A stretch of DNA of 64,000 bases from Laguncularia racemosa (GCA_037954665.1 JBBMOL010000016.1:8432001-8496000), one strand, 5' to 3'; positions 46,688 to 58,628 are shown, counted from the stretch's first letter. The notes: generated from the letters alone by a model not told the origin. A program made the numbers and translations.

Positions 46688-48763
46688 TGTAAGCACCTCA
46701 TTTTTGCCTTAATAATCAATGATAATCAACAATAAACAATTTTCAATTTTTTCCAATTTTTTCTATTTTTTTCTCTAATTTAGCAAACATAGGAAAAATA
46801 TTCAAAAAATAAAATAAATGGGAAAAATACATCAATTTTGGAAAATAATTGCAGAAATAGCAATAAAAAGGGTTAAATAATTTTTAAAATTTTTTAAAAT
46901 TTCAAAAAAATACAAAAAAATAAAAAAATCGCATTGCATATATGCAAATTGCGAAAATAAGAAAATCGCGAAAGTGGGCTAGCCCAGCTGGTTCGAACCT
47001 TGGTCTGGTGCGCGCGGGAGTGGGCTCGGTCAGGAGTTCGAAATGCGGGGGAGGCAGATTCCGCATTTTGCAAATTTTTTCTTTGCCTGGGACACGTGGC
47101 AGCAGCTGATTGGTTGGAGCAGACACACGCGCCGGGCGCGTGATCATCTTCAACCTTCATCCGAGATCGCCGACGAGGAGAAAAAATCAAATTTCGGCCG
47201 TTTTGATTCGATTTTTTGCACAAATCTAACAAATCTTCAACTGAAATAGGATAAACATCATCCAATTAGAATCAAATCGCAACAAATTGATGGATTTGCA
47301 CAAATTGGAGATGGGTTTTAATCGCAAATCCGATTTGCTTCAATCGGTGGAAATCCGAGCTTATCCAGCTCGATTTCTTACACCTATAAATAGAGGATGA
47401 AGGGAGGAAGCATAATCACGGATCAAAGGTGAGAAAAAGAGAGAATCAAAGCTTCGCTGGAATTCTTCAACCCGCGACCGCCGATTGAGCTCGAAACCAC
47501 CACTTGGAGGTGATCTTGAAGTAAACCACCGCCACAGTTGAGTTCCCCATCCCTTAAAAGCTCGGAAGCCGCCTTTAAATGCCACAGAAAGCCGCCGGAA
47601 CGCCGTCAATAAGCACTCTCAGCCACTGCGTCCGATCGACCCGACCTGATCTGACTCGACTGACCCAACCTGCGCACCGACCCGGATCTAGGTAAGTCGG
47701 ATTTTTCGATTATTTATTTATTTATCTATTTTATTTATTTCGAATTTATTTTTTTACTTATTTGTTATTTATAATTCAAAAATAGAAAAAAAATGTTTGA
47801 ATTTAGATTAGTTCTTTTTTTAGGATTTAATTTAGGATGAACAATAAAATAAAATAAAAATAATAAAAAATAAAAAATATATATAAAGAAAATGATAAAA
47901 ATATTAGAAATAATAATAATAATAATTTAGATTTTAGAATAGGATAGATAAAAAAATCTAGGAGAAAATGTTTTAATAAAAATTATAAAAATTAATAAAA
48001 ATTATGAAAATTAATAAAAGTTAATAAAAATTATAAAAAATTAATAAAAAAATCAATAAAAAATTATAATAGTAGAAATGAGTTGAAAAATAGAGAAATG
48101 AAATTTTTATCACTTAGAAAAATCATTTTCTTAAATAAATCCAAAATTGGTTTTTCCTTAAAATAATTATTATTTTCAAAAAAATCAAATTATCAAGCTT
48201 AGGCTTAGTTTTTTTTTATAAAAATACTAAAATGGTAAAAACATAAATCAAAAGAAATTTCATAATTAAAATTCACAAACACACTAAAGTTTTTTTTTCA
48301 GGAAAAGCAAACTACGACAAGTTTAATTCTGAATAGCAGGTACGTAGGTACCCATTTGGGGCAACCCTAAAAAGAATAAAAATTATTTTCTTAGAATAAC
48401 TCACTAAAAAATGAAAAGATAACAAAAGATAAATAAAAGACATTTCGGATAAAGTCTAGATTTTAGAAGATTAGGGTGGTAACCTTATGGTTTTAATAGG
48501 TTAGCCTTCGAATTCAAAAACTCTGGTTTTCCCTTTCCTCTTTTCACAAAAAACGAAAAGAGGAAATCACGCTGACTAATGGTTCAAATTAAGATTGATC
48601 TGCTCAATTAATCCTAATTCAATCTTTCCCAACTACAGTTGGGTGGCGACTCCAAAACAAAACGAAATTCCTAACTTAAGTCGAGAATCTACATTAGATG
48701 AGCGTTGGGTCTAGTATAGATCAGATTAGGAATGGGAAATAAAAAAAAAAATTAGACTCGACA
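46688..48763 (+). repeat. Element A 3' LTR
   Basis: TGTAAGCACCTC to GACTCGACA, followed by the CTACT duplication. It carries the A box TAGCCCAGCTGG (46980-46991), a degenerate B box near 47034-47044, TATA (47385-47392), a donor mutated to TAG|GTAAGT (47692), acceptor (48301) and a 38-nt micro-exon (48302-48339). Open minus frames 46894-47609 are LTR sequence. Confidence 0.95.
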
Positions 48764-48768
48764 CTACT

Positions 48769-51135
48769 TGAGTAAGTTATTAAGTCAAGTTCAAGCGTTA
48801 TGTTGTTTAACTTGACTAATACTTGACTAGCTTACGATCTTAATCAAACTCCCATTAAACTTAAATGTTGATCTTATCTAAGTCAAAACCAGTTTGATTG
48901 AATTGAGTTAAAGCTTATCAAATACTAGTTTGAGTCAAGTTTAAGCTTAAAATTATAAGCTCAATCAAGTTTTCAAGTTTTGAGTTTGAGTTTTGATTTT
49001 GAATTGAGTTTAATAATGTATTGTCTCAACTTAACTTGTATACAACCTTAGGAGTGGTGAGTGTGCTATTGAAAAGAAGAGATTTTTTTTTTCTAGATTT
49101 TTTATTTTTTAAATTTTTATTATATTATTACAATATATTTAATAATTTTATTTAGTTAAATTAATTACCATGCGACTTGTTTATAAATGTTAAGAGTGGA
49201 TGATTTTTCTAATGGGAATTTCTCTTTTGAAAAATTTGCAAAATGTCGATTTCCATCAAAAGAGAAATTCCCTTGAGTCCCATCAAAAAGGTGAACTTCC
49301 TAATATTATCCTTTTATGAATTATTTTATAGTTAAGAAAAGTAAACACAAAACTTTTATTGTAATTTTGAAAGGGATAGAGTCCTATTAATACCTAAGAC
49401 AATGAAAGTAACCACAATAGCTTTAATAATATACACACTGAATCATTTATATATTCAAGAGAATTTATTTAGTTCATTATCATTATTATTATTATTATGA
49501 TGATGATGATGTTAATTTATGTCTCATTTGTATCATCTACGGATTAATCAAATGCTAAGTGTTTGTCCAATTTAAGTTTTTCAAGGAATTCTTTTTTGTG
49601 TTAGTATACGTTACATAGTTTGGTTTATTTTTTATATGGGATAATGTCGCATTTCATACTCAAACTTTAGATAATTTTTCAATTGAGTATAAAAAATTTT
49701 CGACTATCAATTTCAATACCTGAATGAACTTTTTATTGTCAATGTTAGTACTTAAGTTAACTCCCTTATAAACAGTTAGACATGCTAGCATGTAAAAGCC
49801 AATGAGCATCTCACACATGTTCACTATACTTTAAATAAACACAAAATAGTCACATCACACTTGAAAAAAAAGAATTTATTTATTTAATATTTTATAAACA
49901 CATTAAACAACTAACTTCAAAATAAAAAAATATGAATACATTATCAAAAAAGAAAAAGAAAAAAAAATCTTCCCCATTTTCCTCTTTTTGTTCATTGTAA
50001 CAACCACACTATCTCCTCTCTTTCACTTCATCTCCCCTCCCTTTCATAAATGAACATAGAACACTCTAACTACCGCTGTAGCTCTTTCTCTCTCTTCACC
50101 TCTCCCTTTTTTTTTTGCTTTCTTAAATCATAAAGCTTTTTTGCATCACTTTTACACTCTTAATCCCATTAACAAACTCTTCAACTAGATTTCACGTGGT
50201 TAGATTGGTGTTTCATCTTATCAAGGTTGCACATTTGGGCTTCAGATTTAGTTCTCATCTACCATTGATATATCTAGATTTCATCTCTTTATTGCTTTCA
50301 CCATGAGTGAAATCATCAACAAAACTTTCATTTACTCACAAGTTACCCTTCAAGGTTTAGATCTATGTTTGAAAAATGAAGATTTGAAGGTCAAATATGG
50401 GTCAAAGTTTGGATCTGAGTTTAGGATTTTTTATTCTAAGTTCTAGGTTTAGGATTAAAGGGAGAGGTGTAATATCATTTATTAAAATTTATTCAACAAC
50501 AGGTGCTAATGTTTAATTGTAATTCATAATTTTAACTACAAATTTGTGATTTTATTGTTCATTATTGTTGTAAATACTCTTATTTTATTATACTTACTAT
50601 TGTTTGCCTTTGGTTTTATGTTAGTAGTATTGTTTAATCTTTTTGGTTCTTCATTGAATAAGTTATCTATATTATTGGAATCTTATGAGTGGGGGTAGAG
50701 AGAGATAGCGAGAGAGTGCATGGTTAGTGGTTTTTATTGACAATTGGGCATCTATTGGAGGTAAGTAATGGTGGTGGTTTGAGTATAGTGGATTTTTTTT
50801 TTTTCCGCTTGATATAGTAGATTTGGAGTTTGAGTTTATTGCTTTCTATCTTTCTTTTTTTTTTTGTTCTTTTTCTTTTTATTTTACTTTTAACATCTTT
50901 GTTGATTTTTTTCCTCCCATTATAATCTTCGACTTTCTAGGTTTTTCTTTGTTTTCTAGTTAATTCTTTTGAGTTTCTTCTTCCATTTTATTTTTTACTA
51001 TTTGGATTTTGAATTTCTTAGTTTAACTAGTTATCCATTTAGATTTTGAAGAAAGTCTTCCTACCCCTTGTTAGCTAAGAATAGACAATTTTTCTACCAA
51101 GATAAAGGGTCATGAATCAAAATTTTTTTTTTTTT
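48769..51135. other. AT-rich intergenic DNA
   Basis: No gene recognised. It contains decayed AAGTCAAGTTCAAG-type repeats (48769-49040) continuing the sequence left of element A, a perfect 17-bp inverted repeat at 49214-49272, an ATT/GAT microsatellite at 49469-49510 and pyrimidine-rich tracts at 49970-50130. Confidence 0.5.
49214..49272. repeat. Perfect 17-bp inverted repeat
   Basis: GGGAATTTCTCTTTTGA at 49214-49230 and its exact complement at 49256-49272, with a 25-nt loop. The pairing stops abruptly on both sides. Confidence 0.8.
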
Positions 51136-51319
51136 TGCCAACAATTGCTAGTTGGGCACCACAAGCCTAAGGTTTTGGCTTCTTGTGCATTTAAAGTAGA
51201 CATTTAGAAGGCCTATGATACCATTTATTGGAGGTTTTTACTAGAAACCTTGCACCATATGAGTTTTTTTCAAGTTTCTTTTGTTCTATATATAAAATAC
51301 TCTTAGTAGTTACACATTG
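51136..51319 (+). pseudogene. LINE reverse transcriptase, left fragment
   Basis: Reads SCAFKVDI, a stop, KAYDTIYWRFLLETLHHM, the conserved start of the plant LINE (non-LTR) RT palm. It is preceded by a T-run, so the upstream part (endonuclease) is missing. It is cut at about 51319 by an LTR-like insertion and resumes at 53587. Confidence 0.8.
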
Positions 51320-51335
51320 TTTAATGAGAGAACAA

Positions 51336-51466
51336 ATATATATATATATATATTTGCTAAGAATAAAATGATAAATAGTTTAAAGCAGTAGGGCAAGATA
51401 GTCTTTCGCAACTAAGTATATATATATATATATATATCATCCCATGAATATATATATATATATATA
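51336..51466. repeat. TA microsatellites
   Basis: (TA)n runs at 51336-51352, 51417-51438 and 51448-51466, inside the left end of the LTR-like insertion. Confidence 0.9.
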
Positions 51467-51839
51467 CTTTTTACTTAGGGTTAACACTTTTCCCTTATTT
51501 GTATACCTCATAGTGCCTAAATACACTCTATAGAAATCCGAATAAAGAAAAGGAGAAGCAAGTGCTATGATTCACCAACTAGTTTGAGGTGAATAGATCG
51601 ATCAATAACAATTGATCGTTAAATTTGTGTATATCGTAAAGCGGGAATTAACGTATTAAGGACATTTACAGATCTAAATCAATCCATGATATACATGGGA
51701 CGAAATAAGCGATTCACTCATCATGATAACGATTTGGGTCAAGTAAGTATATCTACCGGTGTATTACATTGTAAATTTTATATTAGATAGATCAATTAGG
51801 TTGGATCAATTAGAAATCAGGCTGAGAGATCGATTTATG

Positions 51840-52250
51840 AAGTGTACAATGAGATACAAGGCCTCCCAACATGATCGTATTGGAACTATGTTGAAGACCT
51901 AAAGTGAATCGAGAGATATACGGCCTCTCAACACAATTGTGTTGGAATCGTGTTGAAAATCCAAAGTAAATAGAGAGTTACACAGCTTATCAACATGACC
52001 GTGTTAAGACCTTGTTGAAAAAAAAAATGATCATGTTAAGGTCGTGTTGATGAATAGTGAATAAAGAGATACATGACCTCTCAACGTGACCATGTTGAAA
52101 AAAAAAAAAACACTACACAGTGAACAGAGAGATATATGACCATGTTGAGACCATGTTAAAAAAAAAAAAGAGAAACGTATACGGCCTGTGGCACGGTCGT
52201 GTACTACCTCGTATTTAACTACATGGCCTCTAACATGACCGTGTTGAGTT
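51840..52250. repeat. Irregular tandem repeat, GAGAGATATACGGCCT unit
   Basis: Copies of GAGAGATATACGGCCTCTCA followed by ACATGACCGTGTTG occur near 51850, 51910, 51972, 52067, 52128 and 52171. Spacing is irregular, about 45-95 bp, with A-runs between. It is part of the LTR-like insertion. Confidence 0.7.
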
Positions 52251-52619
52251 AAAAAACATCTATTGTTCTTTTGATATTTATAGGAATACAATTTTAAAAA
52301 CAAATAATTTGAGTCATGTATATGCTTGGGAGATTTGTGAAACTAGAAAAGTATAAGATGACGAGTTAGGTACATATATACCATGTTTGTTGCTTGTGCT
52401 TGACAAATTAGATTTTTGCTTGTGGGTTTAATAATATTGTAAATGAATCTGATTGAGTGTGCATGTGATTGTGAATTGTTGGGTCCAAGAAATTGAGTGT
52501 GGGTCTGTGTTCTTGGGGTGGCACCTTGATAATCAGCATGCAATGTTATCTTTAATAGAGTCGTATACCGAAATGATTTGGGTCTTATGTGGAAGGTTGT
52601 GATGTGTATTATGAAAGGT

Positions 52620-52753
52620 TGTAGTGTATGGACTCTTGGATAGTAGGGAGTACCCACTGTTATATATATATATATATATTGTTATTATGTATGGTTGTGG
52701 AAGGTTGCTGTATAAGGATTCATGGACTCATGGACAGTGAGGTATAACCACTG

Positions 52754-52794
<41 letters not shown>

Positions 52795-52992
52795 GGTTGT
52801 GGAAGATTGATGTGTGAGGACTCATGGATAGTGGGGTATAACTATTGTCATATATATATTATTATGTATGGTTGTAAAAGGTTGATGTATAAAGACTTAT
52901 GGACTCATGGACAGTGAGGAGTATCCACTGTCATATATATGTTATTATTATGTATGGTAAGAGACTCATAGACAAATATGAGTACCTTTGTC

Positions 52993-53030
<38 letters not shown>

Positions 53031-53032
53031 AT
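52620..53032. repeat. Tandem repeat with hairpin and TA tract
   Basis: Five units carry GACTCATGGACAGTGAGG, then CCACTGTC, then a (TA)n tract, near 52624, 52718, 52818, 52895 and 52965. Within a unit GACAGTG and CACTGTC are perfect inverted repeats. The longest TA runs are 52755-52789 and 52993-53018. Confidence 0.8.
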
Positions 53033-53586
53033 ATTGCTTATGGATGGATTGTGAAAGGATGTTTATGAATGTGATGTGTGAAGATGTTTATGATGAGATT
53101 GTGTATCGGTTAAAGATAGTGAAATATAAATAAAATTATGTATGGATATTATAATGTATCTTGCATGTGTTATTGCTTCTAGCATAACATGCTTGTTTGT
53201 GTGTAGATATGCATTATACTAGGCATTAGCTCACTCCTCATGGGAATTTTTTTTTTTAGTTATAGATGCTACAGGAGAAAAATGTGAGATACGTTGAAAA
53301 CTTGAGAGAAACAACTCGAGATCAAAACAATAAAGAGAATATAGAATGTGTCAATTACGTTGACTAGTAATCGCTTTCGTTGTTTAATTTGAGAAGAATG
53401 TTGATGACTTATTATTGAGGATGAGAAATTTCATTAATCTCTATTATGTAGTAGATGATTTATAATTATTATCAAGAATACATGAATGTGAGTCTTTGGA
53501 GAATAGTAGTGATTGAGCCTTTGTGTGTCTTTAGGAAATGAGGACACATGGTGGGCCATAGTGTACCCAGGTTTTGGGGTGTTACA

Positions 53587-55375
53587 CAATGTATATCCAC
53601 GGTAAATTCTCTATAAATGTTAATGGAGAACTAGCGGGGTTCTTCCCCAATATAAAAGGCTTAAGGCAAGGGACTCAATTTCCCCCTACCTTTTCTTACT
53701 TGCCATGGAAGTCCTAGCTAGCATTCTTTGGAAATTGGCTTTAAACTCATGTGTCTCTTTACATTGGAGATCCAAAAGTGAGAAGCTTACCTATCTTATT
53801 TTGTTTATCATCTACCTCTTTTTTGTATGGCTAACATAGATTCTATATCTTGTATATGTGATGCTTCGCTTCTTTTTTAATGCATGTCCGATCTTCAAGT
53901 TAATGTAGTGAAGAGTTAAGTTTTCTTTGCAATACCAACCCTCAGATGAAATTGGAACTTTTGAACATCTTAAATTTCAATGAGGGTAGCATTCTGTTTT
54001 GCTAACTTGGAGCTCTCCTCATCTTAACTAAATTGAGGAAGTAAGATTGTGCCATTCTTCAAGAAAAAAAAAATACTTGCATAGATCTCTTCTTGCATAG
54101 CTAAATTCTTATCTTTTGTGGGTTGGTTACATATAATAAAATTAGTCTTTTTCTCAATGCAAGTCTTTTGGAGCTCCATTTTTCTATTGCTCAGATCAAT
54201 TGTCCAGCACATTAAGTAGCTTTTGAGGAATTTCCTTTGGAATGGTAGGCCCAATGTTTCTACTAAAGCTAAAGTCAAATGGGAACAAGTTTGTACCCCT
54301 AAGGACAGTGGTGGACTGGGCATCCTTAGATTGGTTGAATGGAACAAGGTAGCCCAGATTAAGTACATTTAGCACCTTTATAAGGGAGGGAGGAGAGGTC
54401 TTTGGATAAATTAGGTCCATTCCACTTTTCTAAAAGGGAGGAGCTTTTGGTTAGTTAAAACTCTTATTGTGTGCTCTTGGATGTAGAGGAAACTCCTCAA
54501 GCTATGTTACTTGGTTAAGGACCAATTTCGTTGGGCTGTAAATGATAGTAGCCCTGTCTTAGTCTGGTCAAATTATCGATTGCCATCTAGACCCTTACAA
54601 TTGCACCTCAACCCTTGTGATCAAGGGAGAAGAATGGAGACTCCCTATGAGTATTTTTTTTTGGTCTAATTTACAAATCCCATTATCTATTAGACCTAAC
54701 ACCCAACAAACAAACATTTTGCATTGTCATTCGGTGTATATTCAATTAAAAGTGGATATAAGTTTTTATAGCCACCCCTAATACTAGTGCCATGGAGTAA
54801 GGTGGTTTGGAACTTCACCTCAATTCCTAAACACTCTTTCTTCCTTTGGCTCGTGTGGCTTGGCAAGTTACAAACGCTGGATAAATTGGTCATATGGAGA
54901 ATTTCAAACACTACCATATGCTATCTTTGTGTTCAAGGAAATGATGATCATGTGCACCTTTTCTTTGAATGTTCTTACTTCTCCCAAGTTTAGAACAAAA
55001 TCTATCAACATTTGGAATGCCTTACCTCTTATGCTACTCGGTCTAGTGTGACCAGTAGGTTAATAGCAATTGCTGCATCTAAGCTACACAAGATACGAAT
55101 GTGGAGATGCTCCCTTACTGCAATAGTGTATTACCTTTGGAGAACTAGGAACAATGATCATTTGGGGAAGCATACCCTTCCTTTGGACTTTATTGCCAAC
55201 TAAATTTTAGCTTACACTATGATTAATCATACTTTTTGTTAAGTTTACATTTGATTCCCATGGCTTTTGTAGCTCTTTAAAATAGAGTAGCAGTGTAAAT
55301 CTTTCGTCTTTTGACAATTATATATATATTTTTTCTCAATGATATTATTTACTTACCTAAAAAGAAAAGAAAAAA
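53587..55375 (+). pseudogene. LINE reverse transcriptase, right part, and zf-RVT end
   Basis: Resumes with HGKFSINVNGELAGFFP and KGLRQG, then YLFLLAMEVLASIL in a shifted frame. The region that should hold the FADD catalytic motif (about 53790-53840) reads LFIIYLFFVWLT and is destroyed. A segment near 54240-54370 matches the LINE connection region (WNGRPN, KVKWEQVCTPKDSGGLGI). A zf-RVT-like domain follows at about 54785-54990, with IPKHSFFLWLVWLGKLQT, TICYLCVQGNDDHVHLFFEC. Sequence similarity runs to about 55210. An A-rich tract near 55360-55375 may be the 3' tail. There are many stops. Confidence 0.82.
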
Positions 55376-56700
55376 ACGAAAGTTATCTATATTTTGTTAT
55401 GTGACATAGAGAGAGATGACAAAGAGTTTTTTTTTTTTTATTTGTTTATTTTTTTAGGTGTATTCTTATTTATTTTTTTAAAAAATAGTTATTTAAAGTG
55501 TTTAAGATATTGAATAAATAAATTCTTTTTTCAAATATGAGATTATCCCTTTTATATTTAAAAAAATCACTAGATATATTGTTTAAGAGCTTAGATTTTT
55601 TTTTTAAATGTTAAATATAGGTCTCTATAAATAATCATTAACGAATCTAGACATTCTAAATAGTTATATTTAGTATTTTGTTGATTCACACATTAGGACA
55701 ATATACGAATTAGTGCTGTATGGCAATACCTCTGTATTTGGTTTTTCAGGACAAGACGTGTTTTTCTTCTAATCTATTTTTTTCCATTGGCCAAGTTTTT
55801 ATGAATTGCTCTTTCTTTTCTTTTTTTTTTTTCCCGTCCGATTTTGGAAAAAAATATGTATATCCAATTAAATATTTGAAACAATCAATTTGTGTCAATC
55901 GGTGTCACATTTGACGTATACATGAATTAATTGTATCTGTAATGTCTTTTTCAAATTTTATCTCTATAATTTTTCTGGTATTACCTAAAATGATTTATTA
56001 TTATCATTTCTATCATATATTGTCTTTTTTTTTTTTCAAATTTTTTTAACGCGACCTGCATGTACTACAAATTCTAACTCATGTCATTGTTAGGTTTAAA
56101 TTTTCATGGCTTTTATATTCTAGACAGTCAATCTATAGGTTATTAGATTATTATTTTCGAGCATCTATGCCTCGTTAACTTTAATAGTCCATTGTTAATA
56201 AAAGCTTTGGAGAACTATTTCTAAGACTGGTTAGACATTTTACGGAAAAAAAAAATGACTTAGTTTGTCCGCGCACGTGCTTACTTTATTTATTTTTTAT
56301 TTTTTAACAGCTAACAGATACTCTAAAATTACCTAATAATATTTACTTTATGTGTGAATTAGCTACATTATTATTATGCCCATTTAAAGTTTTCACTTTG
56401 CAGATTGTCTTTCTTTTTTTTTTTTTTTTGAAATATGTTTTAAGTCTAACTTATTTTTTCGTTCATTTTCATACTTAAAAAAAATCATTAGATATCTTAT
56501 AAAAAGATGCCATAAACTTTACATTGCCATTAGTTTACATATGCACATGTATATTATGTATATAGAGCATATGTTATTTCTATTTTATATAATTAGAATT
56601 ATGTAAATTTTTTTTATAATTTAATGATATAAATATTAATTTTATAATAGATGGATTATAATTTTTTAAAATCTTAAAAGAAATAAGTAATAATAATAAT
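55376..56700. other. AT-rich intergenic DNA upstream of the DUF4079 gene
   Basis: Poly-T and AT-rich tracts with no recognised coding sequence. It includes T-runs near 55428, 55820, 56020 and 56410. Confidence 0.5.
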
Positions 56701-56716
56701 CTATTATATATAAACG
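56701..56716 (+). promoter_or_regulatory. Candidate TATA box of the DUF4079 gene
   Basis: CTATTATATATAAACG lies about 230 bp before the ATG at 56943, in an otherwise AT-rich area that turns more GC-balanced downstream. It is plausible as a core promoter, but AT-rich sequence makes chance matches common. Confidence 0.3.
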
Positions 56717-56942
56717 GTTATAGTGATTCCACGCACATGGAGTCAAGTACACATACAAAGGCAAAAAAAAAAACAAACGGTCGCTACGAAGGTTTTAAGA
56801 GATGTGATGGAAATTTAATCTCAGTCACATCTTTGTTTCACCTTATCCCCTTTCTAAAGAGACCCATCTTGAATCTTCTTGTCGAAACGAAGGTAACTCC
56901 ATGAATCAGACTGACTAACAAAGAACAAAAAACAAAGAGAGC

Positions 56943-58554
56943 ATGGCCTCCACGTCCACGCTCAGCCTTCCTAGAAGACTTCCTCTTCGTTCCCATAGCA
57001 AAAGCATCAGTAACGGTACTAGTAGCGGCAGTCCCCCTTCTTCTAGTTTTGTTTATACTAACAGCAATACGAGGCGCCTCTCTCTCTATCTCGGCCTTGA
57101 TGCTGAAAAATGTGTAGACGACAGCAGAAGCAACGTTGTCTCCTATGCCCGTGAATTCGGCCACAAAATTGCACGGTCCGTCTCACTGCCACTCACAGCA
57201 GCCACCCTGCCTTTTCTCCTTGATGCAAAGGCAAGTGCTGTTTCATCGAGATTAGTAGATACTGCCATTCTTCATGTTTGAGAAGTTCTAGGAAAAGTAA
57301 AACTTGCCTTACTTGGTTCTTGTAGAATGCGCGTGGTCATTTGTTATCAAAGCTGTAATACTAGGATAATGTTTGCTAATTTTACGACAAGAATTCCGTT
57401 ATTGGGTGCTTATTAAAGAAAAAAGAGAAACAAAATACGTTTTACCGATAAGCAACTAGATGGATATGAGAGATTTCAATAATTGTACCTCAGAGCACCC
57501 GCTAATTTTCCTTATAAGCAGGATGCATTGGCTGTGGGAGGCGAATTCGGGATTTTGGAGGGAAGAACATTTGCACTTATCCATCCAGTTGTGATGGGAG
57601 GTTTGTTCTTCTACACCTTATGGGCAGGGTATCTGGGATGGCAGTGGCGCCGTGTTAGAACCATCCAGGACGAGATCAACCAGCTCAAGGCCCAGGTCAA
57701 GCCAAAGCCTAAGCCTGTCTCAGTGACTCCTGATGGTTCCCCTTCCCAAGAACAAGAACAGCAGCAACCCCCATCCCCTGTCGAGCTCAAGATTCAACAG
57801 CTCACCGAGGTAGCCACGTATACTTCATTTATGATTGCCATTGGCTTCCCGTCGTTGATCTTAATGTTGTGGTGTCTGTTGGGGGTAATGCAGGAGAGGA
57901 AGGAATTGATAAAAGGGTCATTCAGGGATAGGCATTTCAATGCTGGCTCCATACTGCTGGGATTTGGAGTTTTGGAATCTGTTGGGGGAGGCGTCAATAC
58001 CTGGTTTAGAACTGGAAAATTATTTCCAGGACCCCATTTGTTCGCTGGAGCAGGTAATGTTACTATTGTCTTACTCAGCTTGCTTACTATACTACTGGCA
58101 ATTCCGGATCTGACATATAATAACACGGATATGAGCCTAACAAGATTAGGAGTATGCTTATAGAAAGAAAACAAGAAGTTGACGCGATATTCATGATATG
58201 AAAGAAATGATTATGGGATTAATATACATAGACATATGAACTGCAATTTTTATGTGTTCTTGACATTAACACAGATTTGATACAAAATAAAACATGAACC
58301 CTTCTTGCTAATATGGATTATTACTCCTACTCACATTGTTTCGATTGTCTTCTTGTGTGCTGTGCGCGTATGCAGCTATAACCGTGCTATGGGCGGCAGC
58401 GGCAGCATTGGTACCAGCAATGCAGAAAGGGAATGACTCTGCTAGGAATCTTCACATTGCTCTCAATGTCTTGAATGTGGTGCTATTTGTGTGGCAGATT
58501 CCTACCGGAATCGATATTGTTTTCAAAGTATTTGAATTCACCAAGTGGCCTTGA
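56943..58554 (+). CDS. DUF4079-family chloroplast membrane protein (spliced gene)
   Basis: Exons: about 56943-57230/57234, 57496 (or 57494)-57809, 57894-58053 and 58376-58554. The N-terminus (MASTSTLSLPRRLPLRSHSK) is Ser/Arg-rich and acid-poor like a chloroplast transit peptide. A second hydrophobic stretch follows (SLPLTAATLPFLL). The body matches plant DUF4079 proteins: FPYKQDALAVGGEFGILEGR, then four hydrophobic segments (FALIHPVVMGGLFFYTLWAG; AGSILLGFGVLESVGGG; AITVLWAAAAALVPAM; LNVLNVVLFVWQIP), ending VFKVFEFTKWP. Phases agree: exon 2 ends in phase 0; exon 3 ends with one base (G) completed by CT of exon 4 to give FAGAAITVLW. The product is about 315 residues. The intron 1 boundaries are not settled. 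All coding exons are intact. The biochemical role of the family is not established; a thylakoid or plastid-membrane role is inferred. Confidence 0.85.
57810..57893 (+). other. 84-bp in-frame intron of the DUF4079 gene
   Basis: GTAGCC...GTAATGCAG. Splicing gives LTE|ERKELIKGS, the conserved reading of the family. The intron length is a multiple of three and it has no in-frame stop, so retention would insert 28 mainly hydrophobic residues instead of truncating the protein. Confidence 0.8.
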
Positions 58555-58628
58555 CTCTTCCATGATACTTTTCATTGTCATCAGATCGATTAACTTCTTT
58601 TATCAATTCAACTATTTTGTGGTTGGTT

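Larger units (their letters stand above)
10285..48763 (+). mobile_element. Element A: outer Ty3/gypsy Tat/Ogre-type LTR retrotransposon
   Basis: Bounded by two LTRs of about 2.05 kb and a perfect 5-bp target duplication, CTACT at 10280-10284 and 48764-48768. Removing element B with its duplicated 5 bp leaves about 14.75 kb. Internal order is primer site, ORF1, gag-pro, small intron, pol (RT, RNase H, second RNase H, integrase), minisatellite, polypurine tract. The extra ORF upstream of gag, the tRNA-Arg primer site, the second RNase H and the intron before pol all point to the Tat/Ogre clade. All reading frames carry stops and indels. It is the oldest of the three nested copies because the others lie inside it, and its LTR sequence is a distinct subtype. 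Confidence 0.95.
51320..53586 (-). mobile_element. Solo-LTR-like insertion splitting the LINE
   Basis: About 2.27 kb with no coding capacity. On the minus strand it begins TGTAACACCCCAAAACC, a typical plant LTR start, at 53586, and ends near ATTAAA/ACA at about 51318-51320. The flanks are CATTG (51315-51319) and CAATG (53587-53591), a 4-of-5 target duplication. The LINE reading frame continues across the gap when it is removed. No internal region is seen, so it is best explained as a solo LTR. The exact left end is uncertain by a few bases. Confidence 0.65.

Noticed and set aside
52031..52657. Minus-strand open frames of 90 and 104 codons
   Set aside because: They translate tandem repeats and TA-rich sequence of the LTR-like insertion, with no domain or codon pattern supporting coding.
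54024..54420. Minus frames of 114 and 74 codons
   Set aside because: Antisense to the LINE RT connection region, which is recognisable on the plus strand.
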